The notes under the pieces: model-generated
What the model was told of the DNA's origin: nothing
Database searches by the model: none
Seen by the model: the letters and a program-made list of their open reading frames with translations, nothing else
Translations under genes and position numbers: made by a program
Shown here: positions 1 through 5,901 of the stretch, in pieces
How positions within the stretch are numbered: the first letter of the stretch is position 1
How the letters are laid out: every line of letters begins with the position of its first letter
Assembly (NCBI GenBank): GCA_028708055.1
Contig: JAQVZT010000170.1
Coordinates: forward strand, 1-5,992
Direction: 5' to 3'
Source of the DNA: Methanothrix sp.
Lineage (GTDB): Archaea > Halobacteriota > Methanosarcinia > Methanotrichales > Methanotrichaceae
Length of the DNA stretch: 5,992 nucleotides

Positions 1-560
1 TCGCCGGGTCTCTGGCCAATCCAGCCAGGCCTGCCTATGCGGTGCGGGGCGTCTACGCGGAGGAGATGGTGACACCGATTGCAGAGGCCATGAGAGAGAT
101 CGGCTACAAGAGAGCCTTTGTGATGCACGGCAGGAGCCGGGATGACAGGAGCGGCATGGATGAGCTTTCCACCCTGGGCAGGTCCTGCGTGGCTGAGCTG
201 ACCGAAGACGGCGCGATCCGATCCTACTCTATAAAAGCAGAGGATCTGGGAGCGGGAGCGGCGGATGAGTCATCGCTGCTCTACAAGAGCGACAGGGATG
301 CAGAAGCCATAAGGCTGCTGCAGGTTCTGTCAGGAGATGACCGCGGCTGCAGAAGAGATATAGTTTGCCTGAATGCGGCACCAATACTATGCATCACTGA
401 TCGTGCCCGCGATCTTAAGGATGGAATGCAAAAGGCGGCGGATATAATCGATTCCGGTAGGCCCGTAAAGAAGCTTAGGGCATGGGTTGCCGAGCAGAAC
501 CGGGATGCGGGCCTGCCACTGGAAAGACTGGAACAGATGATTGCCCTGGCAGGCAATTGA
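1..560 (+). CDS. trpD: Anthranilate phosphoribosyltransferase, C-terminal part (5' end outside window)
   Basis: TrpD joins anthranilate to phosphoribosyl pyrophosphate, giving phosphoribosyl-anthranilate, the second dedicated step of tryptophan synthesis in the cytoplasm. The reading frame (codons from base 3) is open to the left edge, so the gene is cut; 185 residues remain of a family usually about 340-370 long. It opens with the family signature LANPARPAY, followed by GVYAEEMV, the FVMHG strand, and the metal-binding Asp-Glu pair in MDELS (codons at 159-164). Near the end RRDIVCLNAAP and the AADIIDSGRPVKKL helix match the TrpD C-terminus. Two mild oddities are seen: the usual Gly-Pro-Leu before the NPA motif reads Gly-Ser-Leu, and the loop between HG and DE is a few residues long and charged. 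An internal GTG at 42 is not a real start because homology continues upstream of it. Thymidine/pyrimidine phosphorylases share the fold but not this motif set. No other trp gene is visible downstream, so trpD looks like the last gene of its unit. Confidence 0.9.
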   Translation, partial: AGSLANPARPAYAVRGVYAEEMVTPIAEAMREIGYKRAFVMHGRSRDDRSGMDELSTLGRSCVAELTEDGAIRSYSIKAEDLGAGAADESSLLYKSDRDAEAIRLLQVLSGDDRGCRRDIVCLNAAPILCITDRARDLKDGMQKAADIIDSGRPVKKLRAWVAEQNRDAGLPLERLEQMIALAGN

Positions 561-606
561 TCGGAGCTTGATCATGCAGGCAGAGATAATCTGCAATTGT
601 CAGAAC

Positions 607-613
607 TTTTTTT
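607..613 (+). terminator. Possible T-tract terminator after trpD
   Basis: A run of seven T lies 47 bases after the trpD stop codon and before the membrane-protein gene. Archaeal RNA polymerase can terminate at oligo-T runs in the non-template strand without a hairpin, and no strong hairpin is seen just upstream. The site would separate trpD from the next unit. It is the only T-run of this length in the spacer. This is inference from position and composition alone. Confidence 0.35.
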
Positions 614-668
614 CATTGGCATAAGAAATATCTATCAGTGAAACGACAACTCTAGCTCGTTGGAATAT

Positions 669-1718
669 ATGGACTTTGATCCGGGCAAATGGTGCTCTGA
701 GCACAAAGGGATGCTGATCATAGCTCTGGCTTCATTGCTCCTGACCTTCTTTTTCTTCTTTCCATTTCTGGACGGCATAATTCTGGGAACGGTCTTTGCC
801 TACGTGGGAAAGCCCATCAGGGATAAGTTCGGCAAGAGAAAACAGCTCGGGTCGCTGGTTGCCGCCTTCTGCATAGTATTGCCGATCTTCATTATCCTGG
901 GAATGGGAATGATCGAAATTGCCAACCAGATCCTGCTCCTCGCCAGAAACCAGGAGGCAATCAGATCTGCTCTGGTCGTTCTGGCGGATCAGACCTCCAG
1001 GAACATGGCTCCCTGGATGAAGGATACCCTGACCAGCAGCCTGGAAAACGCCGCTGGCACCATCGGCCCCATTGCTTCCTCCATTCCCGTTTTTCATATT
1101 GGCAGAGTGGCATCGCTTGCCATCATCAACTTCATAGTCTCGATACCTGTCTGCTACTTTGTCCTGGTGGATGGAGAGAGCTTTGTGGAATCGATAATAT
1201 CTTTGCTTCCCCATAAGGAAAAGGAGGCATACAGAAAATACATGAGCCGCATCGACTTTATCCTGAGCGGCATCTTCATTGGCACGATTTATACCTCTAT
1301 TCTGGGCAGCATCATCTCAGCTTTTCTCTTTTACGCCTTCAGTCTGCCCAGGCCTTTTGCCCTGGCAAGCATCGTCTTTATAGCCGGAATGGTTCCTTTT
1401 CTTACCTCCTGGGTGGTCATCATTCCTCTGACCATTTACCGGTATTTCACAGATGGAATTCAAGGAGCAACCATCTTCTTCCTGCTCTCTTCCAGCCTCA
1501 TCTATCTGCCTTCGGAACTCTTGATCCGGCCATACCTCGTGGCGGCTAAGTCCTCTCTGCATCCCTTGCTGGTTATGCTCTCCTTTTTGGGTGGAGCACT
1601 GGTCGCGGGCCTAGGAGGTTTTTTCCTGGCTCCGGCCATAATGGGCATAATAGTAGGAATATATCAGGTACGCAGAGAAGAAACGGCAAAAGAGACAGCA
1701 AAACCGGAAAGAGCATGA
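669..1718 (+). CDS. AI-2E/PerM-family (UPF0118) membrane transporter
   Basis: An integral membrane protein of 349 residues, the usual size for the AI-2E transporter (PerM/UPF0118) family, whose members are proposed permeases or exporters of small molecules or ions; the substrate here cannot be told. Hydrophobic segments, numbered from ATG 669, lie at about 14-31, 33-47, 60-81, 147-167, 198-224, 230-257, 266-291 and 297-334, with a soluble stretch at about 85-145 between the third and fourth, as is typical. The family's C-terminal signature is visible as LHPLLVMLSFLGGALVAGL followed by GGFFLAPAIMG, and the preceding segment carries the Pro-rich GMVPFLTSW turn. The tail is charged and cytoplasmic. 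The start is uncertain: TTG at 660 in the same frame would add three residues, and neither start has a convincing ribosome binding site. The stop overlaps the next start as ATGA, so the two genes are probably co-transcribed and translationally coupled. AI-2E in the family name does not imply quorum sensing in this organism. Confidence 0.85.
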   Translation: MDFDPGKWCSEHKGMLIIALASLLLTFFFFFPFLDGIILGTVFAYVGKPIRDKFGKRKQLGSLVAAFCIVLPIFIILGMGMIEIANQILLLARNQEAIRSALVVLADQTSRNMAPWMKDTLTSSLENAAGTIGPIASSIPVFHIGRVASLAIINFIVSIPVCYFVLVDGESFVESIISLLPHKEKEAYRKYMSRIDFILSGIFIGTIYTSILGSIISAFLFYAFSLPRPFALASIVFIAGMVPFLTSWVVIIPLTIYRYFTDGIQGATIFFLLSSSLIYLPSELLIRPYLVAAKSSLHPLLVMLSFLGGALVAGLGGFFLAPAIMGIIVGIYQVRREETAKETAKPERA

Positions 1719-2989
1719 AATTTTATATCGAGACCTTCGGCTGCACCGCAAACCAGGGATACTCGCAGGATCTGGCAAGAGCTTTGCAGGAGACGGGTCA
1801 TACAGAAACCACTCTTGATGAGGCGGATGCGGTGATTGTGAATACCTGCGCAGTCACTGAAAAGACAGAGAGAAAGGTCCTGCGCAGGCTCTCTCAGTTG
1901 CAAGGCGATCGGTTGATAGTGGCGGGCTGCCTGAGCGTCGCCGTTCCGGAATCGCTCAACGGCATACGATGCCGGGCTCGATATGGGCTGCTGAATCAAT
2001 CTTCTGCCTCCGGCATCTCTGCTCTCTTTGGGGTGACTCAGAACGGTTCCCCGGCCCGGCTGCCCGAGGGCATTGGCTCCAGGACTATGCCTTCCGGCCT
2101 GGGCCAATCAGACAGCCTGTGCGCTGTCGTTAATGTGTCTGAGGGATGCAACGGCTCTTGCAGCTACTGTATAGTCTCCATAGCCAGAGGCAGGCTTAAG
2201 AGCCGCAGTGTGGAGGATGTGGCCGCTGAGGTGGCGGGTCTTGCAGCCATGGGCGCGGCTGAGGTGCAGATTTCTGCACAGGACACGGCTTCCTATGGAT
2301 CGGATATCGGGACCGATCTGGGCCGGCTGCTGGACCGGATGGCAGTGATTCCGGGCGATTTTCGCCTCCGCGTGGGCATGATGAACCCCAATAATGTTTT
2401 ATTGATAAAGGATCGGCTGCTGAGGGCATATCAAAGCCCAAGGATATACCGGTTCTTGCATATTCCTGTGCAATCAGGATCTGATGAAATTCTCAGAAGC
2501 ATGGGGCGAAGATACTCGGCGGAAGATTTCCTGAATATTGCAGGCGCTTTCCGATCATCATTTCCAAAGATCACTATTATCACTGATGTTATCGTGGGCT
2601 TTCCGGGGGAGACGGAAGAGGACTTTTTGGAGACCCTGCAACTCATAGAGCGTCTGGATCCGGATAAGGTCAATATCACCAGATTTTCGGCGCGACCGGG
2701 CACGGCTGCAGCATCAAAGTATGATATGCCGGATAGAATCAAGAAGGATCGATCTCGAGAGCTGACACGGTTGTGGCTTGATATTGCAGCCCGGAGAAAT
2801 ATGCAGTACAAAGGGCAGATCCTGGAGGCCCGTATCACAGAGCGCGGGCGGGATGGCACTATGAAGGCCAGGGCAGAAAATTATCTAGGAATAGTAATAA
2901 AATGTCAGCTCAGGCTAGGATCGCTGATTAGGGTGCTGGTGGAGGAGAGCAACGCATTCTATGTGTCCGGTCGAATAGTGGAAGATTGA
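1715..2989 (+). CDS. Archaeal-type tRNA methylthiotransferase (radical SAM; MiaB/MtaB family)
   Basis: A 424-residue methylthiotransferase, expected to add a methylthio group to N6-threonylcarbamoyladenosine at tRNA position 37 (t6A to ms2t6A), which supports decoding of ANN codons. Domains in order: an N-terminal UPF0004 domain (about 1-125) with cluster cysteines C10 (FGCTAN), C45 (VNTCAV) and C72 (VAGCL); a radical-SAM core (about 135-355) with the CxxxCxxC cluster at C145, C149 and C152; then family motifs ISAQDTASYG (186-195), HIPVQSGSD (249-257), DVIVGFPGET (291-300) and RFSARPGT (323-330); and a TRAM-like RNA-binding domain (about 362-422). All six cluster cysteines are present, so the enzyme looks functional. 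FGCTAN and ISAQDTASYG favour the archaeal/eukaryotic (CDKAL1, e-MtaB) branch over bacterial MiaB or RimO; substrate assignment follows from that branch and is not shown directly. Its ATG overlaps the upstream stop codon by 4 bases, with only a weak purine-rich stretch ahead, so coupling to the upstream gene is likely. Confidence 0.9.
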   Translation: MKFYIETFGCTANQGYSQDLARALQETGHTETTLDEADAVIVNTCAVTEKTERKVLRRLSQLQGDRLIVAGCLSVAVPESLNGIRCRARYGLLNQSSASGISALFGVTQNGSPARLPEGIGSRTMPSGLGQSDSLCAVVNVSEGCNGSCSYCIVSIARGRLKSRSVEDVAAEVAGLAAMGAAEVQISAQDTASYGSDIGTDLGRLLDRMAVIPGDFRLRVGMMNPNNVLLIKDRLLRAYQSPRIYRFLHIPVQSGSDEILRSMGRRYSAEDFLNIAGAFRSSFPKITIITDVIVGFPGETEEDFLETLQLIERLDPDKVNITRFSARPGTAAASKYDMPDRIKKDRSRELTRLWLDIAARRNMQYKGQILEARITERGRDGTMKARAENYLGIVIKCQLRLGSLIRVLVEESNAFYVSGRIVED

Positions 2990-2997
2990 ATCGCGAA

Positions 2998-3023
2998 GCA
3001 ATTGGTTTAATTTAAATAATTGC
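2998..3023 (+). terminator. Weak hairpin after the methylthiotransferase gene
   Basis: GCAATT (2998-3003) pairs perfectly with AATTGC (3018-3023) across a 14-base loop, starting 9 bases past the stop codon. No T-run follows, so it is a poor intrinsic terminator. It may instead protect the 3' end of the transcript or be chance in AT-rich DNA. Confidence 0.2.
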
Positions 3024-3172
3024 ATTATATCGTATCAATAGATATCGTTCTGGCATTTTGGATTATTCGAATACAGTGAATGACATTTTCGGAACAGCAG
3101 ATGCATATGACGGATATCTGGTTCGGTCTTTATTGTCTGCAGTCTTCAATCACAGAATAGAGCAAATAATAC

Positions 3173-3203
3173 TGATAATAATGAAAATAATTAATGATTA
3201 TCA
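3173..3203. repeat. AT-rich palindromic element A
   Basis: TGATAAT (3173-3179) and its exact reverse complement ATTATCA (3197-3203) frame GAAAATAAT (3183-3191) and ATTAATGAT (3190-3198). An 11-base palindrome AATGA-A-TCATT follows at 3209-3219. Words from this element recur in element B: TGATAATAAT at 3173-3182 and 3420-3429, ATTAATGAT at 3190-3198 and 3415-3423, and GAAAATAAT at 3183-3191, inverted at 3396-3404. The sharing is seen directly. That these are binding sites for a regulator or chromatin protein is inference. Confidence 0.45.
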
Positions 3204-3264
3204 TATGCAATGAATCATTCGCGATCCTTTCGCGCACAATCACTACAAGTTTGCATCACTCCAA

Positions 3265-3272
3265 TTTTATTA
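3265..3272 (+). promoter_or_regulatory. TATA-like box before the small ORF
   Basis: TTTTATTA lies about 38-45 bases before a GTG codon that has its own ribosome binding site (GGAG at 3301-3304). The usual archaeal spacing would start transcription near 3292-3296, giving a short leader. The box is a weak match in an AT-rich region, so it is only a candidate. Confidence 0.2.
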
Positions 3273-3309
3273 TGTGCTAATATTAAGGCCAATATATCCT
3301 GGAGCAGAT

Positions 3310-3432
3310 GTGGCAAAAGGATCAGTGAGGAAAGCAATACCCACTAATAGCGATCTTTTTGCTTACTCTGCCTTGTTTGCCGCAGTCGAGATCGCATTAT
3401 TTTCAATCATTGTTATTAATGATAATAATTAA
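3310..3432 (+). CDS. Possible 40-residue single-pass membrane protein
   Basis: A short frame from GTG 3310 to TAA 3432 has GGAG (3301-3304) five bases before it and a TATA-like box further upstream at a fitting distance. The 40-residue product would have a basic N-terminus (MAKGSVRKAIPTNSD) followed by about 20 mostly hydrophobic residues (LFAYSALFAAVEIALFSIIV) and a short polar end (INDNN), the pattern of a small single-pass membrane protein with its N-terminus inside. I do not recognise it. Against it: frames this short arise by chance, the last third lies inside element B, and one acidic residue sits in the middle of the hydrophobic stretch. If real, it sits directly upstream of the acs promoter, but nothing in the sequence gives it a function. 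Confidence 0.3.
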   Translation: MAKGSVRKAIPTNSDLFAYSALFAAVEIALFSIIVINDNN

Positions 3433-3433
3433 T
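3396..3433. repeat. AT-rich palindromic element B, upstream of the acs TATA box
   Basis: This element contains ATTATTTTC (3396-3404), a perfect inverted repeat ATCATT-N6-AATGAT (3406-3411 and 3418-3423) and TGATAATAAT (3420-3429). It ends about 26 bases before the acs TATA box, a position where archaeal activators bind. Three of its words recur in element A about 220 bases upstream, and GAAAATAAT (inverted) and ATCATT recur before the TATA box downstream of acs. The repeat is observed; the operator role is inference. Confidence 0.45.
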
Positions 3434-3458
3434 AGTTAAGATATGTTACCTCGACAAC

Positions 3459-3467
3459 TTTATAAAT
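3459..3467 (+). promoter_or_regulatory. Main candidate acs TATA box
   Basis: TTTATAAAT is an excellent archaeal TATA box. Transcription would start about 25 bases further on, near 3485-3490, inside the 11-base word AATTATCGATC (3481-3491). That would leave a leader of roughly 160 bases before acs. The purine-rich BRE normally just upstream is not well matched (ACAAC). The surrounding 14 bases AACTTTATAAATGA (3456-3469) are repeated exactly at 5890-5903 downstream of acs, which supports a functional role. Confidence 0.7.
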
Positions 3468-3539
3468 GAAAAACCAGGATAATTATCGATCGCTACAATA
3501 TTCCCATAGATCCCGATGGCTATGCTTTTCGGTCCAGAA

Positions 3540-3548
3540 ATATAAATG
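3540..3548 (+). promoter_or_regulatory. Second TATA box within the acs leader
   Basis: ATATAAATG preceded by the purine-rich AGAA is a good TATA/BRE combination, about 80 bases after the first box. The word TATAAATGAAA occurs in both boxes (3461-3471 and 3541-3551). Transcription from here would start near 3565-3572, leaving about 80 bases of leader and removing the 5' side of the first hairpin. It may be an alternative promoter or only an AT-rich part of the longer leader. Confidence 0.45.
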
Positions 3549-3557
3549 AAAGATCAT

Positions 3558-3594
3558 GCGGGAATGTGAATCCCGTGGCCACGGGCAGGAGCCC
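3558..3594 (+). promoter_or_regulatory. Overlapping alternative hairpins in the acs leader
   Basis: Three stems share strands here. Stem 1 pairs CGGGA (3559-3563) with TCCCG (3571-3575), extended by a G-U pair (3558/3576), with a 7-base loop. Stem 2 is the perfect 14-base palindrome CCCGTGGCCACGGG (3572-3585). Stem 3 pairs GGGC (3583-3586) with GCCC (3591-3594) over the loop AGGA. Stem 2 cannot form with stem 1 or stem 3, but stems 1 and 3 can form together. This GC-rich island in an AT-rich leader lies about 40 bases before the ribosome binding site. It could be a regulatory RNA switch or mRNA-stability structure, or the palindrome could be a protein site on DNA. It matches no riboswitch class I can name. 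Confidence 0.4.
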
Positions 3595-3634
3595 AGATTG
3601 GTTTGCGAGGGAGATAGGGAAGAAGTGGGGATTT

Positions 3635-3643
3635 AAAGGAGGT
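3635..3643 (+). promoter_or_regulatory. Strong acs ribosome binding site
   Basis: AAAGGAGGT is close to a full complement of the 16S rRNA 3' end and ends 7 bases before TTG 3651. It fixes TTG as the acs start, since the next in-frame ATG is 30 codons further on, and implies strong initiation despite the weak start codon. Confidence 0.85.
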
Positions 3644-3650
3644 TACAAAA

Positions 3651-5636
3651 TTGGCTGAGCAAAAAGCAACAACGTCTGTTCTTTATGAGGAGACGAGAGT
3701 ATTTGAGCCGTCCAAGGATCTCGTTGAGAACTCCAATGTTATGCAGTGGATGAAGAAGAAGGGATTCAAGAGCGAGCGGGAGATGCGCGCCTGGACCGGC
3801 CAGAATTTCATTACCTTCTGGGACGAGATGGCCAAGACCTATGCCGATTGGCAGGAGCCCTATGCTCAGGTCCTCAACTGGGTACCGCCTTACGCTAAGT
3901 GGTTCGTAGGCGGAAAGATCAATGTGGCCTACAATGCAGTGGATCGGCATGCTGCGGGCGCCAAGAAGGATAAGGTAGCCTACATATTTGTCCCTGAACC
4001 CGTTGATCAGCCTACCCAGAAGATCACCTATGCAGATCTGGCCAAGAGGGTCAACAAATTTGCAAACGGCCTGAAGAGTCTGGGAGTTGGCAAGGGAGAT
4101 AGGGTCAGCATCTACATGCCCATGATCCCCGAGACCCCTATTGCCATGCTAGCCTGCGCCAAGATCGGTGCCATACACAGCGTGGTCTTCTCCGGATTTT
4201 CCTCCGGCGGCCTTAACAGCAGGGTCCTCGATGCGGAATCCAAAGTAGTAGTTACTACTGATGGTTTCTTCAGGCGCGGAAAGCCCCTGCCCCTTAAGCC
4301 GAATGTGGATGAAGCAACCGCCAATACCCCAAGCGTCACCAATATCGTTGTGGTAAAGAGAGCAGGCATCGATGTCCCCATGAAGGCAGGACGGGATGTC
4401 TGGTACCATGAGCTGGTGGCCAAGCAGTCGGATGTTTGCGAGAGCGAGAAGATGGATGCTGAGGACCGGCTGTTTATCCTCTACACCTCCGGAACCACAG
4501 GCAAGCCCAAGGGTATCGAGCACGTTCACGGCGGCTACTGCGTGACCCCAGCCCAGACGCTTTCCTGGGTATTCGATATCAAAGACACCGATGTCTGGTG
4601 GTGCACGGCGGATGTCGGATGGATCACCGGCCACAGCTACGTGGTCTACGGGCCTCTCTGCCTGGGCGCTACCAGCATGATCTATGAGGGATCCCCTGAC
4701 TATCCCGACTTCAGCAGGTGGTTTAAGATCATCAGTGAGAACAAGGTATCGGTACTCTACACGGCACCTACAGCCGTGAGGATGTTCATGAAGGCCGGAG
4801 ATCAGTGGCCAAAGACGTATGACATCTCCTGCCTGAGGCTGCTGGGATCTGTGGGCGAGCCCATCAATCCCGAGGCCTGGATCTGGTATAGAAACAACTT
4901 CGGCGGCGGCAAGCTGCAGATCATGGATACCTGGTGGCAGACTGAAACCGGATGCTTCCTGGTTTCACCCTTGCCCATCACCCCACTCAAGCCCGGCTCA
5001 CCCACCTTCCCGCTGCCCGGCTTTAACGTGGATATCGTGGATGAGGATGCCAATCCTGTGCCGCCCGGAAGCGGTGGAAACATCGTCAGCAATACACCCT
5101 GGCCGTCCATGCTCCGTGCCTTCTACAAAGACACGGTTAGGTACCAGAAGGAGTACTGGTCCACCTACTGGGATATCAGACCCGGCACATACCTGGCTGG
5201 CGACAAGGCCACCAAGGATAAGGATGGATACTTCACCATCCAGGGCAGAATTGATGATGTGCTGAAGGTAGCTGGACACAGAATCTCCAATGCAGAGGTC
5301 GAGAGCGCCCTGGTATCTCATCCCAAGGTCGCCGAGGCTGCAGTCATCGGCAAGCCCGACGAGGTCAAGGGTGAGGTAATCGTGGCCTTCGTTATCCTCA
5401 AGACCGGCATTGAAGCCACCGCGGGTCTCGACAAGGATCTATCCAAGCACGTGCGCTCTGTCTTGGGTCCCGTGGCCTATCCGGAGTCCGTCTACTTTGT
5501 GAACGATGTACCCAAGACCCGGTCAGGCAAGATCATGCGCCGCGTCATCAAGGCCAAGGCTCTGGGTAATCCCACTGGTGACATCTCCGCTCTGGCCAAC
5601 CCCGAGTCCGTCGATGCCATTCCGCTCATCAAATGA
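3651..5636 (+). CDS. acs: Acetyl-CoA synthetase, AMP-forming
   Basis: This cytoplasmic enzyme activates acetate: acetate + ATP + CoA gives acetyl-CoA + AMP + PPi, through an acetyl-adenylate. In Methanothrix-type methanogens it is the entry step of methanogenesis from acetate, feeding CO dehydrogenase/acetyl-CoA synthase, with pyrophosphatase pulling the reaction. At 661 residues it is full length for Acs (about 650). The N-terminal Acs domain (about 20-110) is followed by the adenylate-forming core: P-loop YTSGTTGKPKG (278-288), WWCTADVGWITGHSY (316-330), YTAPTA (370-375), GSVGEPINPEAW (399-410) and DTWWQTETG (426-434), whose second Trp (W429) matches the acetate-pocket Trp of bacterial Acs and favours acetate over longer acids. 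Then come YLAGD (514-518), the GRIDDVLKVAGHRIS hinge (532-546) and PKTRSGKIMRR (621-631), with catalytic Lys627, the residue acetylated in regulated bacterial homologues. No key residue is missing. The start is TTG with a near-perfect ribosome binding site. Lysine codons are mostly AAG, as expected for high expression. The gene stands alone, with its own promoter region and terminator. Confidence 0.96.
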   Translation: MAEQKATTSVLYEETRVFEPSKDLVENSNVMQWMKKKGFKSEREMRAWTGQNFITFWDEMAKTYADWQEPYAQVLNWVPPYAKWFVGGKINVAYNAVDRHAAGAKKDKVAYIFVPEPVDQPTQKITYADLAKRVNKFANGLKSLGVGKGDRVSIYMPMIPETPIAMLACAKIGAIHSVVFSGFSSGGLNSRVLDAESKVVVTTDGFFRRGKPLPLKPNVDEATANTPSVTNIVVVKRAGIDVPMKAGRDVWYHELVAKQSDVCESEKMDAEDRLFILYTSGTTGKPKGIEHVHGGYCVTPAQTLSWVFDIKDTDVWWCTADVGWITGHSYVVYGPLCLGATSMIYEGSPDYPDFSRWFKIISENKVSVLYTAPTAVRMFMKAGDQWPKTYDISCLRLLGSVGEPINPEAWIWYRNNFGGGKLQIMDTWWQTETGCFLVSPLPITPLKPGSPTFPLPGFNVDIVDEDANPVPPGSGGNIVSNTPWPSMLRAFYKDTVRYQKEYWSTYWDIRPGTYLAGDKATKDKDGYFTIQGRIDDVLKVAGHRISNAEVESALVSHPKVAEAAVIGKPDEVKGEVIVAFVILKTGIEATAGLDKDLSKHVRSVLGPVAYPESVYFVNDVPKTRSGKIMRRVIKAKALGNPTGDISALANPESVDAIPLIK

Positions 5637-5645
5637 GCGGATCTA

Positions 5646-5657
5646 TTTTTCTTTTTT
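5646..5657 (+). terminator. T-rich terminator after acs
   Basis: TTTTTCTTTTTT begins 10 bases after the acs stop codon. A pyrimidine tract of 11 T in 12 bases is the normal form of an archaeal intrinsic terminator, which needs no hairpin. It is the strongest T-tract in the window and suits a highly transcribed gene. Confidence 0.7.
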
Positions 5658-5719
5658 ATTGCCGATTTCTCTGAGCCTGAGGCATATTCACTCGTTCTAT
5701 CTGCCGTTTTGAATGGAGC

Positions 5720-5752
5720 CTCTCCGAGAATGACTCATGAGGGGACTCTCCG
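5720..5752. repeat. Short direct repeat CTCTCCG
   Basis: CTCTCCG occurs at 5720-5726 and 5746-5752, on either side of the 8-base palindrome CTCATGAG (5734-5741). No function is evident and the repeat may be chance. Confidence 0.2.
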
Positions 5753-5796
5753 GCAATCATCTCCTCACCAATACGATCAAATCAACTGTGAATCAG

Positions 5797-5877
5797 AAAT
5801 AATACTAATATCCATTATGGTTATGGATCGAATCGAAAATAATATCAAAATTCATTAAAATTATCGATCATTATGAT
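5797..5877. promoter_or_regulatory. AT-rich element C, sharing words with the acs upstream region
   Basis: This stretch carries AAATAATACT (5797-5806, also 3164-3173), GAAAATAAT (5835-5843, also 3183-3191 and inverted at 3396-3404), AATTATCGATC (5859-5869, also 3481-3491) and the 11-base palindrome ATCAT-T-ATGAT (5867-5877). It ends 16 bases before a TATA box. The likely reading is a control region of the same class as that of acs, belonging to a gene that starts at or beyond the right edge. Confidence 0.4.
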
Positions 5878-5892
5878 TTGTATCGCGTTAAC

Positions 5893-5901
5893 TTTATAAA
5901 T
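5893..5901 (+). promoter_or_regulatory. TATA box of the next transcription unit
   Basis: TTTATAAAT lies inside AACTTTATAAATGA (5890-5903), identical over 14 bases to the acs TATA region. Transcription would start near 5918-5925. The gene it serves lies at or beyond the right edge of the window. Confidence 0.6.

Larger units (their letters stand above)
2990..3650. other. 661-base AT-rich intergenic region upstream of acs
   Basis: This spacer is long for a compact archaeal genome and clearly AT-richer than the genes on either side. From left to right it holds a weak hairpin just after the methylthiotransferase gene, a stretch (about 3025-3160) in which I see nothing firm, AT-rich palindromic element A (3173-3203), a TATA-like box and a possible 40-residue ORF, element B (3396-3433), the main TATA box (3459-3467), a second TATA box (3540-3548), a group of overlapping hairpins (3558-3594) and the acs ribosome binding site. 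No tRNA or rRNA pattern and no ORF longer than about 40 codons was found. Confidence 0.7.

Noticed and set aside
669..1718. Reading the AI-2E family name as evidence of autoinducer-2 signalling
   Set aside because: The family is broad and no luxS or lsr-type gene is present; only a general transporter call is supported.
3080..3160. 26-codon frame from ATG 3080 in the acs upstream spacer
   Set aside because: No ribosome binding site, a stop codon directly before the ATG, no recognisable composition; compatible with chance.
3505..3524. CATAG/CTATG hairpin in the acs leader followed by TTTT, considered as an attenuator
   Set aside because: Only five base pairs, a 10-base loop and a short T-run; too weak to list as a feature.
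2990..3650. Spacer considered as a decayed mobile element, tRNA locus or CRISPR leader
   Set aside because: No terminal repeats with target duplication, no transposase remnant, no cloverleaf, no regularly spaced repeats; its repeats look like promoter-associated words.
4112..4634. Long minus-strand frames inside acs (and similar ones in the other genes)
   Set aside because: They mirror the codon structure of well-supported + strand genes, resemble no family, and have no promoter or ribosome binding site that I can see.
5041..5265. 74-codon + strand frame inside acs in another phase
   Set aside because: Lies wholly within the conserved C-terminal part of Acs; a shadow of that gene.
5656..5760. 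Minus-strand 34-residue frame downstream of acs with GAGGAG before its ATG
   Set aside because: GAGGAG touches the ATG with no spacing, the product is featureless and polar, and the frame ends in the acs terminator tract; likely chance.
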